In this document: piece after piece, positions 43,227-52,255 of the stretch | Numbering within the stretch: position 1 is the first letter of the stretch | Layout: each line of letters begins with the position of its first letter | Assembly (NCBI GenBank): GCA_965213595.1 | Contig: CBDBZO010000006.1 | Location: 2,108,001-2,172,000, forward strand | DNA from: JBCCFC01 sp965213595 | GTDB taxonomy: Bacteria; Chloroflexota; Anaerolineae; Caldilineales; Caldilineaceae | Direction of reading: 5' to 3' | DNA: 64,000 nucleotides | Program-made: the position numbers and the translations under genes | The notes under the pieces: generated by a model | Seen by the model: only the letters and a program-made list of their open reading frames with translations | The model's database searches: none | Told to the model about the DNA's origin: nothing

Positions 43227-43606
43227 GCTGTAATTTCACTGCCGGACACTTTACGAAACGGCATTCTGAGCGGGCCGACGAGGTAACTTGCCGGACGAAC
43301 CCGGACGAGCGAAGAATCTTCCATTGGCTGCCAGGAGATTCTTTGCTGGCTAATCGCGTGATTCACCGATCTGGGACAAAAACCTGCTCGGACAAGCCCA
43401 TCTATCGCCACCTATCCGGCGTCGAAGCGACCGCTACGCGAGCAGAGTAACAGCGCTGAAAAGCGTCTGGTGGCGAAAACTATAACCGTTCAGTTCGCGC
43501 GGCGGCCCTTTCGCATCAAAGTTCGGAGCGCGCAGCACTGCCGCCGCAAAATAAGCGTGGTAAACTTGCCCCGCGACGGCAAGCTGTTCATCTCACCAAG
43601 GTGTTT
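43227..43606. other. Gene-free stretch
   Basis: 380 bases between the epimerase and DUF1499 genes. I see one modest stem, AGAATCTTCC...AGGAGATTCT at 43313-43343, and no protein-like frame on either strand. Confidence 0.5.
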
Positions 43607-44080
43607 ATGTCTATCAAGCGACTCACTCAAATCGTCGGCTTCCTGCTTGGCTTGGTTCTCATTGCAGCGCTCGTCCTGCGTCTGCTTATTCCCCGCTTCA
43701 GCCCCGAACCCGACGCCATTGGCGTCGTCGACGGCGAGCTCTCGCCCTGCCCGGATTCGCCCAACTGCGTCAGCTCGTTTGCCACGGACGCCGAGCACGC
43801 CATCGACCCCCTTGCGTTTTCCACCTCCGCCGAAGAAGCGCAGGCCGACCTGCTCGCCGCGCTGAGCGAGCTGCCGCGCGCCACCCTCGTCACCAGCGAG
43901 CCGGGCTATGTCCACGCCACCTTTCGCTCGCCGCTCATGGGCTACGTCGACGACGGTGAATTTTTGTTTGACGAAGCTGCAAACGTCATCCACGTGCGCA
44001 TGGCCGCGCGCCTGGGCCAGGCCGACATGGGCGCGAACCGCAACCGCGTGGAGATGATTCGAGAGCGATTGCAAAACTAA
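43607..44080 (+). CDS. DUF1499 family protein
   Basis: A 157-residue protein: one N-terminal membrane helix (IVGFLLGLVLIAALVLRLLI) then the DUF1499 body, CPDSPNCVSSFATDAEHAID and HATFRSPLMGYVDDGEFLFD, ending GQADMGANRNRVEMIRERL. The CPxSPNCV motif is the family mark. Function unknown; commonly membrane or thylakoid linked. ATG 43607 is chosen over GTG 43601. Confidence 0.88.
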   Translation: MSIKRLTQIVGFLLGLVLIAALVLRLLIPRFSPEPDAIGVVDGELSPCPDSPNCVSSFATDAEHAIDPLAFSTSAEEAQADLLAALSELPRATLVTSEPGYVHATFRSPLMGYVDDGEFLFDEAANVIHVRMAARLGQADMGANRNRVEMIRERLQN

Positions 44081-44202
44081 GAGAGACAATCAACGAAGGG
44101 CGCAAAGAAACGCGAAGGAAGAGAGCCAACCAGCAACGCTTCGTGCTCTCGCGCTCTTCGCCGATAAAATTCAGAAACGCTTGAGCATTTGTAATACCCG
44201 CT

Positions 44203-45000
44203 ATGGCCAGCACCGAATTTTTTCAAAACAAAATCGTCTGGATCACGGGCGCCTCCTCTGGGATTGGCGAGGCGCTGGCGGTGATGCTGGCCCAGCAGGG
44301 CGCCACGCTCGTGCTCTCCGCCCGGCGCGAGGGCGAGCTTGAACGCGTGCGCGCGGCGTGCCAGAATCCAGACGCGCACCTCGTCCTCCCGCTTGACCTG
44401 GCCGACTTCGACGCCCACGTTGCCACCCAGCGGGTGCTCGAGCACTTTGACCGCGTCGACGTGCTGATCAACAGCGGCGGCGTCAGTCAGCGCTCCACCG
44501 TTGCCGAAACTGCACTCGACGTTGACCGGCGCATCATGGAAATCAACTACTTCGGCACGATCAAGCTGACGAAGGCGGTGCTGCCCTCGATGTTGGCACG
44601 TGGATCAGGCCACATCGTGGCGGTGAGCAGCGTGGTCGGCCACTTTGCCACGGCGCGGCGCTCGGCCTACGCCGCCAGCAAGCACGCGCTCCACGGCTTC
44701 TTCGATGCCCTGCGCGCCGAAGTCCACGCCGCTGGCGTCCGCGTCACGCTGGTCAGCCCGGGCTACGTGCGCACCAACATCTCGCTCAACGCGCTCACGG
44801 GCGACGGCTCCAAGCACGCTCAGATGGACAGCGGCCAAGAGAAGGGTCTTTCGGCGGAGGCGTGTGCGGCGCAGATTTTGCGCGCCGTCGAGCAGGAGCG
44901 CGACGAAGTAGCGATTGGGCGCGAGCGTTTTGCGGTTTATGCCCATCGCCTCGTGCCGGGATTGTTTAACCGCGTGCTGCGCTCCGTACGGCGGACGTAA
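44203..45000 (+). CDS. Short-chain dehydrogenase/reductase
   Basis: A 265-residue classical SDR. Cofactor motif TGASSGIGEALAVMLAQQGA (residues about 16-35), NSGG at about 90 (variant of NNAG), catalytic Ser in AVSSVVGHF, and YAASKHALHGFFDALRAE giving the YxxxK pair. DHRS7-like in its C-terminal part (YVRTNISLNAL). NAD(P)-dependent oxidoreductase; substrate unknown. Confidence 0.9.
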   Translation: MASTEFFQNKIVWITGASSGIGEALAVMLAQQGATLVLSARREGELERVRAACQNPDAHLVLPLDLADFDAHVATQRVLEHFDRVDVLINSGGVSQRSTVAETALDVDRRIMEINYFGTIKLTKAVLPSMLARGSGHIVAVSSVVGHFATARRSAYAASKHALHGFFDALRAEVHAAGVRVTLVSPGYVRTNISLNALTGDGSKHAQMDSGQEKGLSAEACAAQILRAVEQERDEVAIGRERFAVYAHRLVPGLFNRVLRSVRRT

Positions 45001-45007
45001 TTTCTGG

Positions 45008-45280
45008 CGTAGTGGCTGGGCACGCCCAGCCACATGCGTATCAAGGTAAGGGCAAAAAGACGAATTTGGTTGGACAAATGGCGCGAAAACCCCACCCCAC
45101 CCCAGCCCTCCCCAGCTTGAGGAGGGAGCCGTGACGGGACGGACGAAGCATCGGCTCCTCCCCCAACTTGGGCGAGGCTGGGAGGGGGTAGCCAGACCAT
45201 CTACCAGAGTGGGCCGTCTTTTTGATATTTACATAACCTTACGTTGATACAGATGTGGCTGGGCGCGCCCAACCACTACG
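45008..45280. repeat. 273-bp intergenic inverted-repeat element
   Basis: The left end (CGTAGTGGCTGGGCACGCCC at 45008) is mirrored by the right end (complement CGTAGTGGTTGGGCGCGCCC ending 45280), and about 42 bp match on each side. Inner segments with AAAAAGACG/CGTCTTTTT and the CCCTCCC hairpins at 45091-45192 also mirror. The whole gap between the SDR and carotenoid oxygenase genes is thus one folded element, non-coding. Confidence 0.75.
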
Positions 45281-45302
45281 CCGCGCCTTCATTTAGAATA
45301 CC

Positions 45303-46736
45303 ATGCCCCAATTCACCCAAGGCTTCACCAATCTTGCCGAAGAAATCGTCCTGCGCGACATTCCCATCTCCGGCGACGTGCCCGCTTGGCTCACCGGCAC
45401 GCTCCTGCGCAACGGCCCCGGTGCGTTTGACATCAACGGCGACGCCTATCGCCACTGGTTTGACGGCCCGGCCATGCTCCATCGCTTTGCGTTACATAAC
45501 GGACAGGTCGACTACGCCAACCGCTACCTGCAAACGCCGGGCTACACCAGCGCCCAGGCCAGCGGCGAAATCCGCTACGCCGAATTTGCCACCGACCCCT
45601 GCCGCTCGATCTTCAAGCGCTTTATGGCCGCCTTTGTGACCGGCCAAACGCCTTCGCACAACGCCAACGTCAACCTCACGCGGCTGGGCGACCAGTTTCT
45701 CGCCATGACCGAAACGCCGCTGCCCATCGCCTTTGACCCCGACACGCTGGAGACGCTCGGCGTCGTCGACTATGTGGATGAGGCAGAGGTGACGACGACG
45801 ACGGCTCACCCGCACTATGATGCCCTGCGAGGCGCCGGCGTCAACCACCTGATTCACTACGGGGCGCGCAACGTCTACAGCTTTGCCTGGCTGCCGGATG
45901 AGCTGCCGCTGCGGCGCGAGGTGCTGAGCAAAATTCAGGTCGATCAGCCGGGCTACGTCCACAGCTTTGGGCTGAGCGAGCGCTACCTGATTTTGGCCGA
46001 GGGGCCGTTTGTGATCAACCCGCTGGATTTGCTGCTCAAGGGCAAGCCCTTTGCCGAGAATTTCCGCTGGCTGCCGGAGCGGGGCGCGCGCTTTCTCGTC
46101 ATCCGCAAGCGCGACGGCGCGCTCGTCGGCGAGCACCGCTGCGATCCGTTTTTCGTTTTCCACCACGTCAACGCCTTTGAGATGGGCGACTACGAAGCGG
46201 GCGGCACGCTGCACGTGGATTTGTGCCACTACCCGGACGCGAGCATTGTTCACGATCTCTTCCTCGACCCGCTGCGCAGCGGCCAGCCAACTTTGCAGCC
46301 GTCGCTGCGGCGCTACTCGCTCCAGCAGGATCGGCCCGTCCAAAGCACGCTGCTCACGGACGAGCCGCTCGAGCTGCCGCGCATCCACTACAACCAGCAC
46401 AACGGGCGCGACTACCAATTCGTCTACGGCATCGGCTTTCGGCAGGAGCAGCCCTACGACTTTAGCAACCAGCTGCTGAAGGTCGACGTGCACAGCGGCG
46501 AGTCCACCACTTGGCGCGAGGAAGGCTGCTACCCCGGCGAGCCAGTCTTTGTGCCCGCGCCCAGTGCCGCTGCCGAGGACGACGGGGTGATTCTGTCGGT
46601 CATGCTCGATAGCGAGCGGCGTCGCTCGTTTCTGCTGCTGCTCGACGCCGTATCGTTCGCGGAGCGCGCTCGTGCGGAAGTGCCGCACCACATCCCGTTT
46701 GGCTTTCACGGCCAGTATTTTCCGCAACAGAATTAG
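45303..46736 (+). CDS. Carotenoid oxygenase
   Basis: A 477-residue retinal-pigment-epithelium/carotenoid-cleavage family protein. The four iron-ligand histidines are visible at H169 (TTAHPHYD), H220 (PGYVHSFGLSERYL), H287 or H288 (FVFHHVNAFE) and H469 (FGFHGQYF). RNGPGAFDINGDAYRHWFDG near residue 36 is the family N-terminus. These non-heme iron dioxygenases cut carotenoids or stilbenes to aldehydes. No carotenoid synthesis genes lie in the window. Confidence 0.92.
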   Translation: MPQFTQGFTNLAEEIVLRDIPISGDVPAWLTGTLLRNGPGAFDINGDAYRHWFDGPAMLHRFALHNGQVDYANRYLQTPGYTSAQASGEIRYAEFATDPCRSIFKRFMAAFVTGQTPSHNANVNLTRLGDQFLAMTETPLPIAFDPDTLETLGVVDYVDEAEVTTTTAHPHYDALRGAGVNHLIHYGARNVYSFAWLPDELPLRREVLSKIQVDQPGYVHSFGLSERYLILAEGPFVINPLDLLLKGKPFAENFRWLPERGARFLVIRKRDGALVGEHRCDPFFVFHHVNAFEMGDYEAGGTLHVDLCHYPDASIVHDLFLDPLRSGQPTLQPSLRRYSLQQDRPVQSTLLTDEPLELPRIHYNQHNGRDYQFVYGIGFRQEQPYDFSNQLLKVDVHSGESTTWREEGCYPGEPVFVPAPSAAAEDDGVILSVMLDSERRRSFLLLLDAVSFAERARAEVPHHIPFGFHGQYFPQQN

Positions 46737-46802
46737 AGATTGGAAATTGGTAATTGGAGAGTGTGTGGACTATTCAACCGCCAATTGCCAATCTCCAATT
46801 AC
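46735..46802. repeat. Intergenic hairpin of ATTGG style
   Basis: AGAGATTGGAAATTGGTAAT and the mirrored CCAATTGCCAATCTCCAATT flank a short loop. It immediately follows the carotenoid oxygenase stop. Similar wording appears at 15262-15327 and inside the coding region at about 54890-54925. Confidence 0.6.
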
Positions 46803-46854
46803 TGACTACCAGCCACCTTCGCAAACTACCGAGAGCTAAACTTCGAGAAAACTC

Positions 46855-47880
46855 ATGCCCAACCCCAAAACTATGCAGGCCCTCGTCCTGCCCCAATACG
46901 GCAAAAGCGTCGGCGACGCCATCCGCAGCTTGGACGTGCGCGAGCGCAAAATTCCGCGGCTCGGCCCGGCGCAGGTGCTCGTGCGCGTCGAGGGTGCGCC
47001 GTGCAATCCGAGCGACCTGATGTTTCTAAAGGATCAATACGGGGTAACGAAGACGCTGCCCTGCGTGCCGGGCTGGGAGGGGGCGGGCACGGTGGTGGCG
47101 GCGGGGAGCCCGCTGGGCCAGTGGCTGGTGGGGCGGCGCGTGGCGATGGGGGCGCAGAACGACCGCGACGGCACGTGGGCCGAGTACTACGTCGCCAGCG
47201 CCCTGGCCTGCGTGCCCCTGCGCGAGGATTTGCCGATTGAGCAGGGCGCGACGCTGCTCATCAATCCGCTGACCGCCGCTGGGCTGCTGGAGACGGCGCG
47301 TCGCCACGGGCACAAAGCCATCGTGCAGAGCGCCGCCGCGAGCCAGGTTGGGCGCATGGTCAACGTGCTGGCGCGGGAGGATCGCGTGCCCGTGCTCAAC
47401 ATTGTGCGCCGCCAGGAGCAGGTCGATCTGCTGCTCAAGCAGGGCGCAATCCACATCCTCAACTCGTCCGACCCGGACTTTGCCCAGCAGCTGCGGGCCG
47501 AGTGCAAGCGCCTCAAGATCACCGCGGCGTTTGACGCCGTCGCCGGCGAGATGACGGGCACGCTGCTCAACAGCCTGGGGCGCGGCGGCACGGTCTACGT
47601 TTACGGCGCGCTGTCGGAGCAGGCCGTGGGCAGCATCCACCCCATCGGCGTAATTTTCCGCGGGCACCGCGTGGAGGGCTTTTACCTGGGCGGCTGGCTC
47701 AAGGGCGCGGGAATTGTGCGCGCGCTGCGGGCCGCGCCGCGCATCCAGCGGCTGATGGTCGAGGGCAAGCTGGGCACGGCGGTGGCGGAGACGGTCTCGC
47801 TGGCGGAAGCGCCGGAGGCGCTGCTACGCTACAAGGAGAACATGACGGACGGAAAGGTTGTGATTGCGCCGACCGCCTGA
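46855..47880 (+). CDS. Zinc-binding-type dehydrogenase, enoyl reductase-like (MDR)
   Basis: A 341-residue medium-chain reductase lacking zinc ligands, in the quinone oxidoreductase / mitochondrial enoyl-CoA reductase style: VLVRVEGAPCNPSDLMFLKD, PGWEGAGTVVAAG, then INPLTAAGLLETARRHGHKA and QSAAASQVGRMVNVLARED. NADPH-dependent reduction of an enone or enoyl thioester is likely. It lies 118 bases after the carotenoid oxygenase. Confidence 0.85.
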   Translation: MPNPKTMQALVLPQYGKSVGDAIRSLDVRERKIPRLGPAQVLVRVEGAPCNPSDLMFLKDQYGVTKTLPCVPGWEGAGTVVAAGSPLGQWLVGRRVAMGAQNDRDGTWAEYYVASALACVPLREDLPIEQGATLLINPLTAAGLLETARRHGHKAIVQSAAASQVGRMVNVLAREDRVPVLNIVRRQEQVDLLLKQGAIHILNSSDPDFAQQLRAECKRLKITAAFDAVAGEMTGTLLNSLGRGGTVYVYGALSEQAVGSIHPIGVIFRGHRVEGFYLGGWLKGAGIVRALRAAPRIQRLMVEGKLGTAVAETVSLAEAPEALLRYKENMTDGKVVIAPTA

Positions 47881-47887
47881 CTGCTTG

Positions 47888-48021
47888 TTCCGACGCTCCG
47901 CGTCGGAATGTCTGCTGGACGCTCTGCGTCCCCGCTCTAACTTACCCCAATTTATCATTTGTCAAGCGGCGACGCAGAGCGTCGGGTAGGCATCCCCACG
48001 CAGAGCCTGGGGACGAGCTAA
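47888..48021. repeat. Cluster of short GACGC palindromes
   Basis: TTCCGACGCTCCGCGTCGGAA (47888-47908), GGACGCTCTGCGTCC (about 47917-47931), GACGCAGAGCGTC (about 47971-47983) and TCCCCACGCAGAGCCTGGGGA (about 47994-48014). It lies between two convergent genes, consistent with a bidirectional terminator region. Confidence 0.6.
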
Positions 48022-48026
48022 CTCTC

Positions 48027-48806
48027 TTACTCCACCAACCCCACCGATCCCGCGATCCCCTCCACCATCGGCAGCAGCGCCGCAAAGCGCTCCTGCGGCG
48101 CGACAAACGTCAGCACCAGCAAATCGTCGCGCGCCCCCGATGCGGGCGCATCCAAAAACGCAATCTGCGCCACGTGAACGTTGCCGTGCTCGAAGACAAG
48201 CGTCGAACTCAATTCGTCATCCGCTCGCAAATCATCGCGCAGCTGGTTCGCCTGCACGCGCCCGCCGGACGCCTGCACCATGGACGCCACGTTTTGCGCG
48301 TAGTCATTCAAAAGCAGGCCGGTCGCGGGCAGGCGCAGCACGTGGAGGCCGGGCACGCTCGCAAGGTCGTCACCCGCCTCGGTCAGAGTCAGTTCATCGA
48401 GCAGCAGGGCGACGAATTCAGTCTGCTCCCCTTCCGCCTCAACCATTCCCCGCAAATCTGCCGCCGACAGGCCGTCGTCCTCCCCCAGCGCTTCCACCAG
48501 CAGCTCGTCCCCAAACGCAACCGGCTGCCAGCGCGGGGGCAAGGTCACCGTAAAGCCGCTGGTGGCGGTGATGGTGGTGGTCACGGCGGGGCCGAGGGAA
48601 AGGGTGATGTCGTCCGCGGGCGGAGCCGTGGCGGTTGCGGCGGGCGCTGTGATGGGCGTTGCGGAAGACGCTGCTGCAGCGAGATTGAGGCTATTGACCA
48701 CGGTCGCCGTCGACGGCATTGGCGCGGCCGCGGGCGCGGGTTGATTGCGGCAGGACGCAGTCAGCAGCAGGGAAAGGGCGATGAAGAGAGCGGTGATGGA
48801 TTTCAT
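48027..48806 (-). CDS. Putative lipoprotein of unknown function
   Basis: A 259-residue secreted lipoprotein. Signal MKSITALFIALSLLLTASC gives a lipobox Cys at 19, followed by an Ala/Thr/Pro-rich linker of about 50 residues and a globular domain (SGFTVTLPPRWQPVAFGDEL onward, LLVLTFVAPQERFAALLPMV) resembling PsbP/lipoprotein-type beta domains. Anchored outside the membrane; no function can be assigned. Confidence 0.75.
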   Translation of the reverse strand: MKSITALFIALSLLLTASCRNQPAPAAAPMPSTATVVNSLNLAAAASSATPITAPAATATAPPADDITLSLGPAVTTTITATSGFTVTLPPRWQPVAFGDELLVEALGEDDGLSAADLRGMVEAEGEQTEFVALLLDELTLTEAGDDLASVPGLHVLRLPATGLLLNDYAQNVASMVQASGGRVQANQLRDDLRADDELSSTLVFEHGNVHVAQIAFLDAPASGARDDLLVLTFVAPQERFAALLPMVEGIAGSVGLVE

Positions 48807-49006
48807 GGTAGGAATTGTACACGGATTTTCGCAGATTGACGCAGATTTTTGTTGGGCGTCTCTACGTCAATTTATGTGCAATTCCCGGTTCCCCATTCCC
48901 CATTCCTCACGCGGTTTCTCCCTATCAGGAAACGCCGACGCGGAGGTACGCGGAAATACGCGGATCCTCCAATCACAAACAGGGACGGCCACCGCGCCCG
49001 CCGCGG

Positions 49007-50455
49007 TTAATCGCCCGCCCCCAGCGGCTCCCGCACGGGCTGGACTTCGCCGCGGCGGCGGGCCAGCTCGGCGCGGGCGGCCTCGTGTTTCTCTTTGGTG
49101 ATGGGGTAGAACCAGGCGATAAAGAGGCTGCCGACCAGAATGGCGGCGGGGATGGGGCCGATAAAGAGGCGAATCATCTGCAGGGCGCTCTCCGGCTGCA
49201 CGGGCTGGGGCACGGCCTCCGTTGGCTCGATGTAGCCCGAGTATTCCAGGGCAATACCGAGAAAGAAGATGCCGAGCGCGATGCCCGTCTTTTGCAGGAA
49301 GACCATGAAGCCGCTAAAGATGCCCTCGCGCCGCAGCCCCGTTTCCAGCTCGTCAAACTCGATCACGTCCGGCAGCATCGCCCACGGGATAAGGTAGGCC
49401 ACGGAGACGCCCGCCCCCGCCAGCGCCGCCAGCGGCACCACCCAGCCCGCCCGCTCCGGCGTCACAAAGTAGAGCGCAATCAGCATGATCAGCCAGATCA
49501 CCGCGCCAATGATGTAGGTGTGGCGCTTGCCGATGCGGTCGCTGACCCAGCCCCAGACAAAGAGAAAAATAAAGGCCGTGCCCTGAATGGCAAGCAGCAC
49601 GCTCGTCAACATGCCGGGTTGGCCGATGTAGCTGTTGAGGTAAAATGCGATCACCGCGGCGACGAGCTGGAGCGAGAGCCAGGAAAAGAGGTAGAGCAAA
49701 ATCACGTAGCGGTAGGCGACGTTCTGGAACGCGATGCGCACCTGGCGGAAGAAGGGGATCGAGTCGGCTCGACTCTCCTGCGTCTGCAAGGGTTCCGGTC
49801 GCTCGCGCGTGCCCGCAAAGACGATAAAGCAGGGAATCGTGCTGATAATGGCCCAGATGGCGCCGGAAACGACGTAGCCCGTGCGCACCGAATCAAAGGT
49901 GCCGACGATCTGCGGGTGCAGCGCCGAGCTGACGAGCGCGCCGCCCACGGAAAAGGCAAAGCGGTAGGCGTTGAGCCGCGTGCGCTCGTCGTAGTCGTGC
50001 GTCAGCTCGGGGGCGAGGGCCACGTAGGGCACGTTGATCACGGTGTAGGCCGTGTCCAGCAGCAGCGCGATCACGACGTAGTAGGCAAAGAGCCCCCACG
50101 TGCCAAAGGGCGGCACGAGCCACAGCAGGAAGAAAAAGAGGCCAAAGGGCAGGGCCCCCCACAGCAGCCACGGGCGGCGGCGACCAAAGCGCGTGGTCGT
50201 GCGGTCGCTGAGCCAGCCGACGATGGGATCGTTAAAGGCGTCCCACACGCGGTTGATCAGCACAATCGTGCCGGCCAGGCCGGCGCTCAGCCCGGCCACG
50301 TTGGTGAAAAAGAAGAGCAGGAAGAAGGAGCGCAGCGCGGCGGAGATGGCCGTGCCGAGATCGCCGGAGCCGTAGGCCAGCTTGGTCCAGAGGCTGAGCC
50401 GTTCGCTGTTGTCGGTGGCGTTTGCCGAATTGGGGGTGGGGGAAACGGTTGCCAT
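49007..50455 (-). CDS. GPH-family (MelB-like) major facilitator transporter
   Basis: A 482-residue 12-helix transporter. ATG 50455 is chosen. KLAYGSGDLGTAISAALRSF and WDAFNDPIVGWLSDRTTTRF followed by GRRRPW are the GPH/MelB signatures (cation-sugar symport Asp residues in helix 2 to loop). Substrates in the family include melibiose, pentosides and glucuronides. Not linked to sugar genes here. The 200 bases between it and the lipoprotein gene contain only part of a CGCAGATTGACGCAGAT-type repeat. Confidence 0.88.
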   Translation of the reverse strand: MATVSPTPNSANATDNSERLSLWTKLAYGSGDLGTAISAALRSFFLLFFFTNVAGLSAGLAGTIVLINRVWDAFNDPIVGWLSDRTTTRFGRRRPWLLWGALPFGLFFFLLWLVPPFGTWGLFAYYVVIALLLDTAYTVINVPYVALAPELTHDYDERTRLNAYRFAFSVGGALVSSALHPQIVGTFDSVRTGYVVSGAIWAIISTIPCFIVFAGTRERPEPLQTQESRADSIPFFRQVRIAFQNVAYRYVILLYLFSWLSLQLVAAVIAFYLNSYIGQPGMLTSVLLAIQGTAFIFLFVWGWVSDRIGKRHTYIIGAVIWLIMLIALYFVTPERAGWVVPLAALAGAGVSVAYLIPWAMLPDVIEFDELETGLRREGIFSGFMVFLQKTGIALGIFFLGIALEYSGYIEPTEAVPQPVQPESALQMIRLFIGPIPAAILVGSLFIAWFYPITKEKHEAARAELARRRGEVQPVREPLGAGD

Positions 50456-50471
50456 AATTAAGTCGGGTGGC

Positions 50472-50507
50472 GACGGTACGGGCACGCCACGGCGTGCCCG
50501 TACCGTC
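50472..50507. repeat. 36-bp palindrome upstream of transporter
   Basis: GACGGTACGGGCACGCC and its complement around a short centre. It is the first of two palindromes in the 193-base gap between the transporter and methyltransferase genes. Confidence 0.8.
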
Positions 50508-50530
50508 TTGCGGATTGGGCAATGATTTTT

Positions 50531-50572
50531 TGCACGCGTAGTTGGAGGGCGCGCCCTCCAACTACGCGTGCA
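50531..50572. repeat. 42-bp perfect palindrome
   Basis: The left half TGCACGCGTAGTTGGAGGGC... is mirrored exactly with no loop. Its core (GTAGTTGGAGGGCG and complement) is nearly that of the palindrome at 28041-28068. A loopless perfect palindrome of this size would extrude as a cruciform or form a strong RNA hairpin. Confidence 0.9.
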
Positions 50573-50648
50573 GGGGCGGTTGGATCACAAGACTTGTCAA
50601 AACGTGCCGTTAAGATACATCTAAACGCGTTAAAAAGTTAACCAGAAA

Positions 50649-51653
50649 CTAACCACGCCGCGCCACGATCACATCGCGCTGCTTAATCACCCGGTCCACG
50701 CGGTGGGCCAGCGCAGCGTAGGGCGGCTCGGCCAACACCCGCAGCGGGCTCACGGACTCGACGAGCGCCGTCATCTCGTCGCGTGGAAAGCGCGTTGCAT
50801 CCCAGGCAAAGGTGACGACGCCGCCCGCTACCAGCAGCGATGACCAGACCGGCAGCGCTTGGGAGAGCAACCCGGTCAACGCCCCCTGGTGCTGGACGCC
50901 GTAGGGCAGGTCGGTGACGATCAGGTGGGGCGGCTTGGTGTCGGCCAGCAGCGCCTTGGCCTGCGCGGTATCGCCGCTGGCGAAGACAAAGCGCTGGGGC
51001 GTTCCTTTGCCGCTCTGTTTACCAATCACAAAGTCCCAGCGCTTGCCCAGCCCCTTTAGCCGCATCTCCCGCGCGCGACAGGCGATTCCTTCGTTGCCCA
51101 AATAGCGCTGTAGAAACGACGCCGTCGACGCGACATCCTGCGCGTTTTGCTCAACGCCCAGCGCGTCGGCCCCCAGCACGAGGGCGACGAAGAGCGTGGT
51201 GCCGCCGCCCGCCAGCGGATCGAGGACGCGCAGGGTGGGCCAGGGCTGCGGGCGAAAGGCGCTGCTCCACTTAGCGATGTTGCAGAGGAAGTGCGTAAAC
51301 TGCTCGTTGGTTTTGCCCTTGTAGCGCCGCGTGGTGATCAGTTCGGCGGGAATCGGCGGCTGGTGCTGCACGTCGAACGGGCGCAAAAACGGGCCTTCCT
51401 GGTCGCCAAGCGTGGCGTAATAGCGAAAGTAGCCGCTCGTCAGGGCAAGCTGACCCAGTTCGTGCAGATCGGCTTCCACGTCGGTAGCCAGCTCAATTTT
51501 TAGATACGGCTGCCCCGAAAAGGTGACGGCCTCAATGGCAACGATTTGATCGCCGAGCGGGCTCAAGCGTAGTTCGTGGGGCGCGAGTGCGCTGGCGACG
51601 GCGGCATATTGCGTGCTGCGCTGCGGCGCAATCTGGGCGACAATGGTGGTCAT
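50649..51653 (-). CDS. SAM-dependent RNA methyltransferase (Trm11/RlmKL-like)
   Basis: A 334-residue methyltransferase starting at ATG 51653 (MTTIVAQIAPQRSTQYAAVA). SAM motif I LDPLAGGGTTLFVALVLGAD at about 145-164, and the catalytic D-L-P-Y-G at 248-252 (IVTDLPYGVQH), typical of guanine-N2 or adenine-N6 RNA methyltransferases. The N-terminal 110 residues have a THUMP-like or related accessory fold that I cannot name. Target tRNA or rRNA base unknown. Confidence 0.82.
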   Translation of the reverse strand: MTTIVAQIAPQRSTQYAAVASALAPHELRLSPLGDQIVAIEAVTFSGQPYLKIELATDVEADLHELGQLALTSGYFRYYATLGDQEGPFLRPFDVQHQPPIPAELITTRRYKGKTNEQFTHFLCNIAKWSSAFRPQPWPTLRVLDPLAGGGTTLFVALVLGADALGVEQNAQDVASTASFLQRYLGNEGIACRAREMRLKGLGKRWDFVIGKQSGKGTPQRFVFASGDTAQAKALLADTKPPHLIVTDLPYGVQHQGALTGLLSQALPVWSSLLVAGGVVTFAWDATRFPRDEMTALVESVSPLRVLAEPPYAALAHRVDRVIKQRDVIVARRG

Positions 51654-51674
51654 TATACTGAAACTCCATTTTTC

Positions 51675-51845
51675 AACGCGGAGGGCGCGGGGCAAAGAGA
51701 AGCGTCGCGGCGAATTCCATGGCCGTGCCGTTCACCAGCAAGGAGATAGTTGGGCGGACGAGCGTGCTTGGCCTGCTCCAGCCTGCTGGGTTACGCGCCT
51801 CTTCTTCTCCGCGGCCCTCCGCGCCATCTCCGCGCCCTCCGCGTT
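51675..51845. repeat. Inverted repeat of AACGCGGAGG style
   Basis: AACGCGGAGGGCGCGG at 51675-51690 is mirrored by CCGCGCCCTCCGCGTT at 51830-51845. The inside is non-coding. It lies directly upstream of the methyltransferase start. Confidence 0.65.
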
Positions 51846-51868
51846 AAATTCTGGTTGCGCAATCACTA

Positions 51869-52056
51869 AGGCAATTCCAGGAAATTAACTATACCGGGAT
51901 AAGCCATGTTGGATGTGCGACGCACCTCGGAAGGTGCGACGCACGGTCGACTCTCTCTGGTGCGGCCAACACAGCCTACGGTGCGTCGCACTTTCCCAAG
52001 TGCGACGCACCTCCATCAGAATCAGCCGTGGTATATTTATAATCTTGGAATAGCCT
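51869..52056. mobile_element. MITE-like element, copy E (188 bp)
   Basis: Same orientation and nearly identical to copy C: AGGCAATTCCAGGAAATTAA start, GGTATATTTATAATCTTGGA near the end, and the same GTGCGACGCACC palindromes. It is 2 bp shorter in the CT-repeat. It sits in the 602-base gap 51654-52255, whose remaining part (52057-52255) shows only a possible mirrored GATCAAG motif. Confidence 0.8.
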
Positions 52057-52255
52057 AACCTACCTCCAATTTAGATCAAGCGAGAGGTAAGTTGAAATAT
52101 GCGGTTGCAAACCGCACCTGCTTTCAGTAGATCAAGATTTCACAGGGTGGGCGTTCTCAGAGGCTTGCTTCCCTTGTAGATCCGTTCGCATTTGAGGATG
52201 CTCACTCGCTTTTTGACTAAACCTTGATCTAATGACTCTGGGAAAGCATCCGCCC

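Noticed and set aside
48815..50461. A 548-codon plus-strand frame
   Set aside because: Antisense of the GPH transporter, which has strong family motifs; the plus frame has none.
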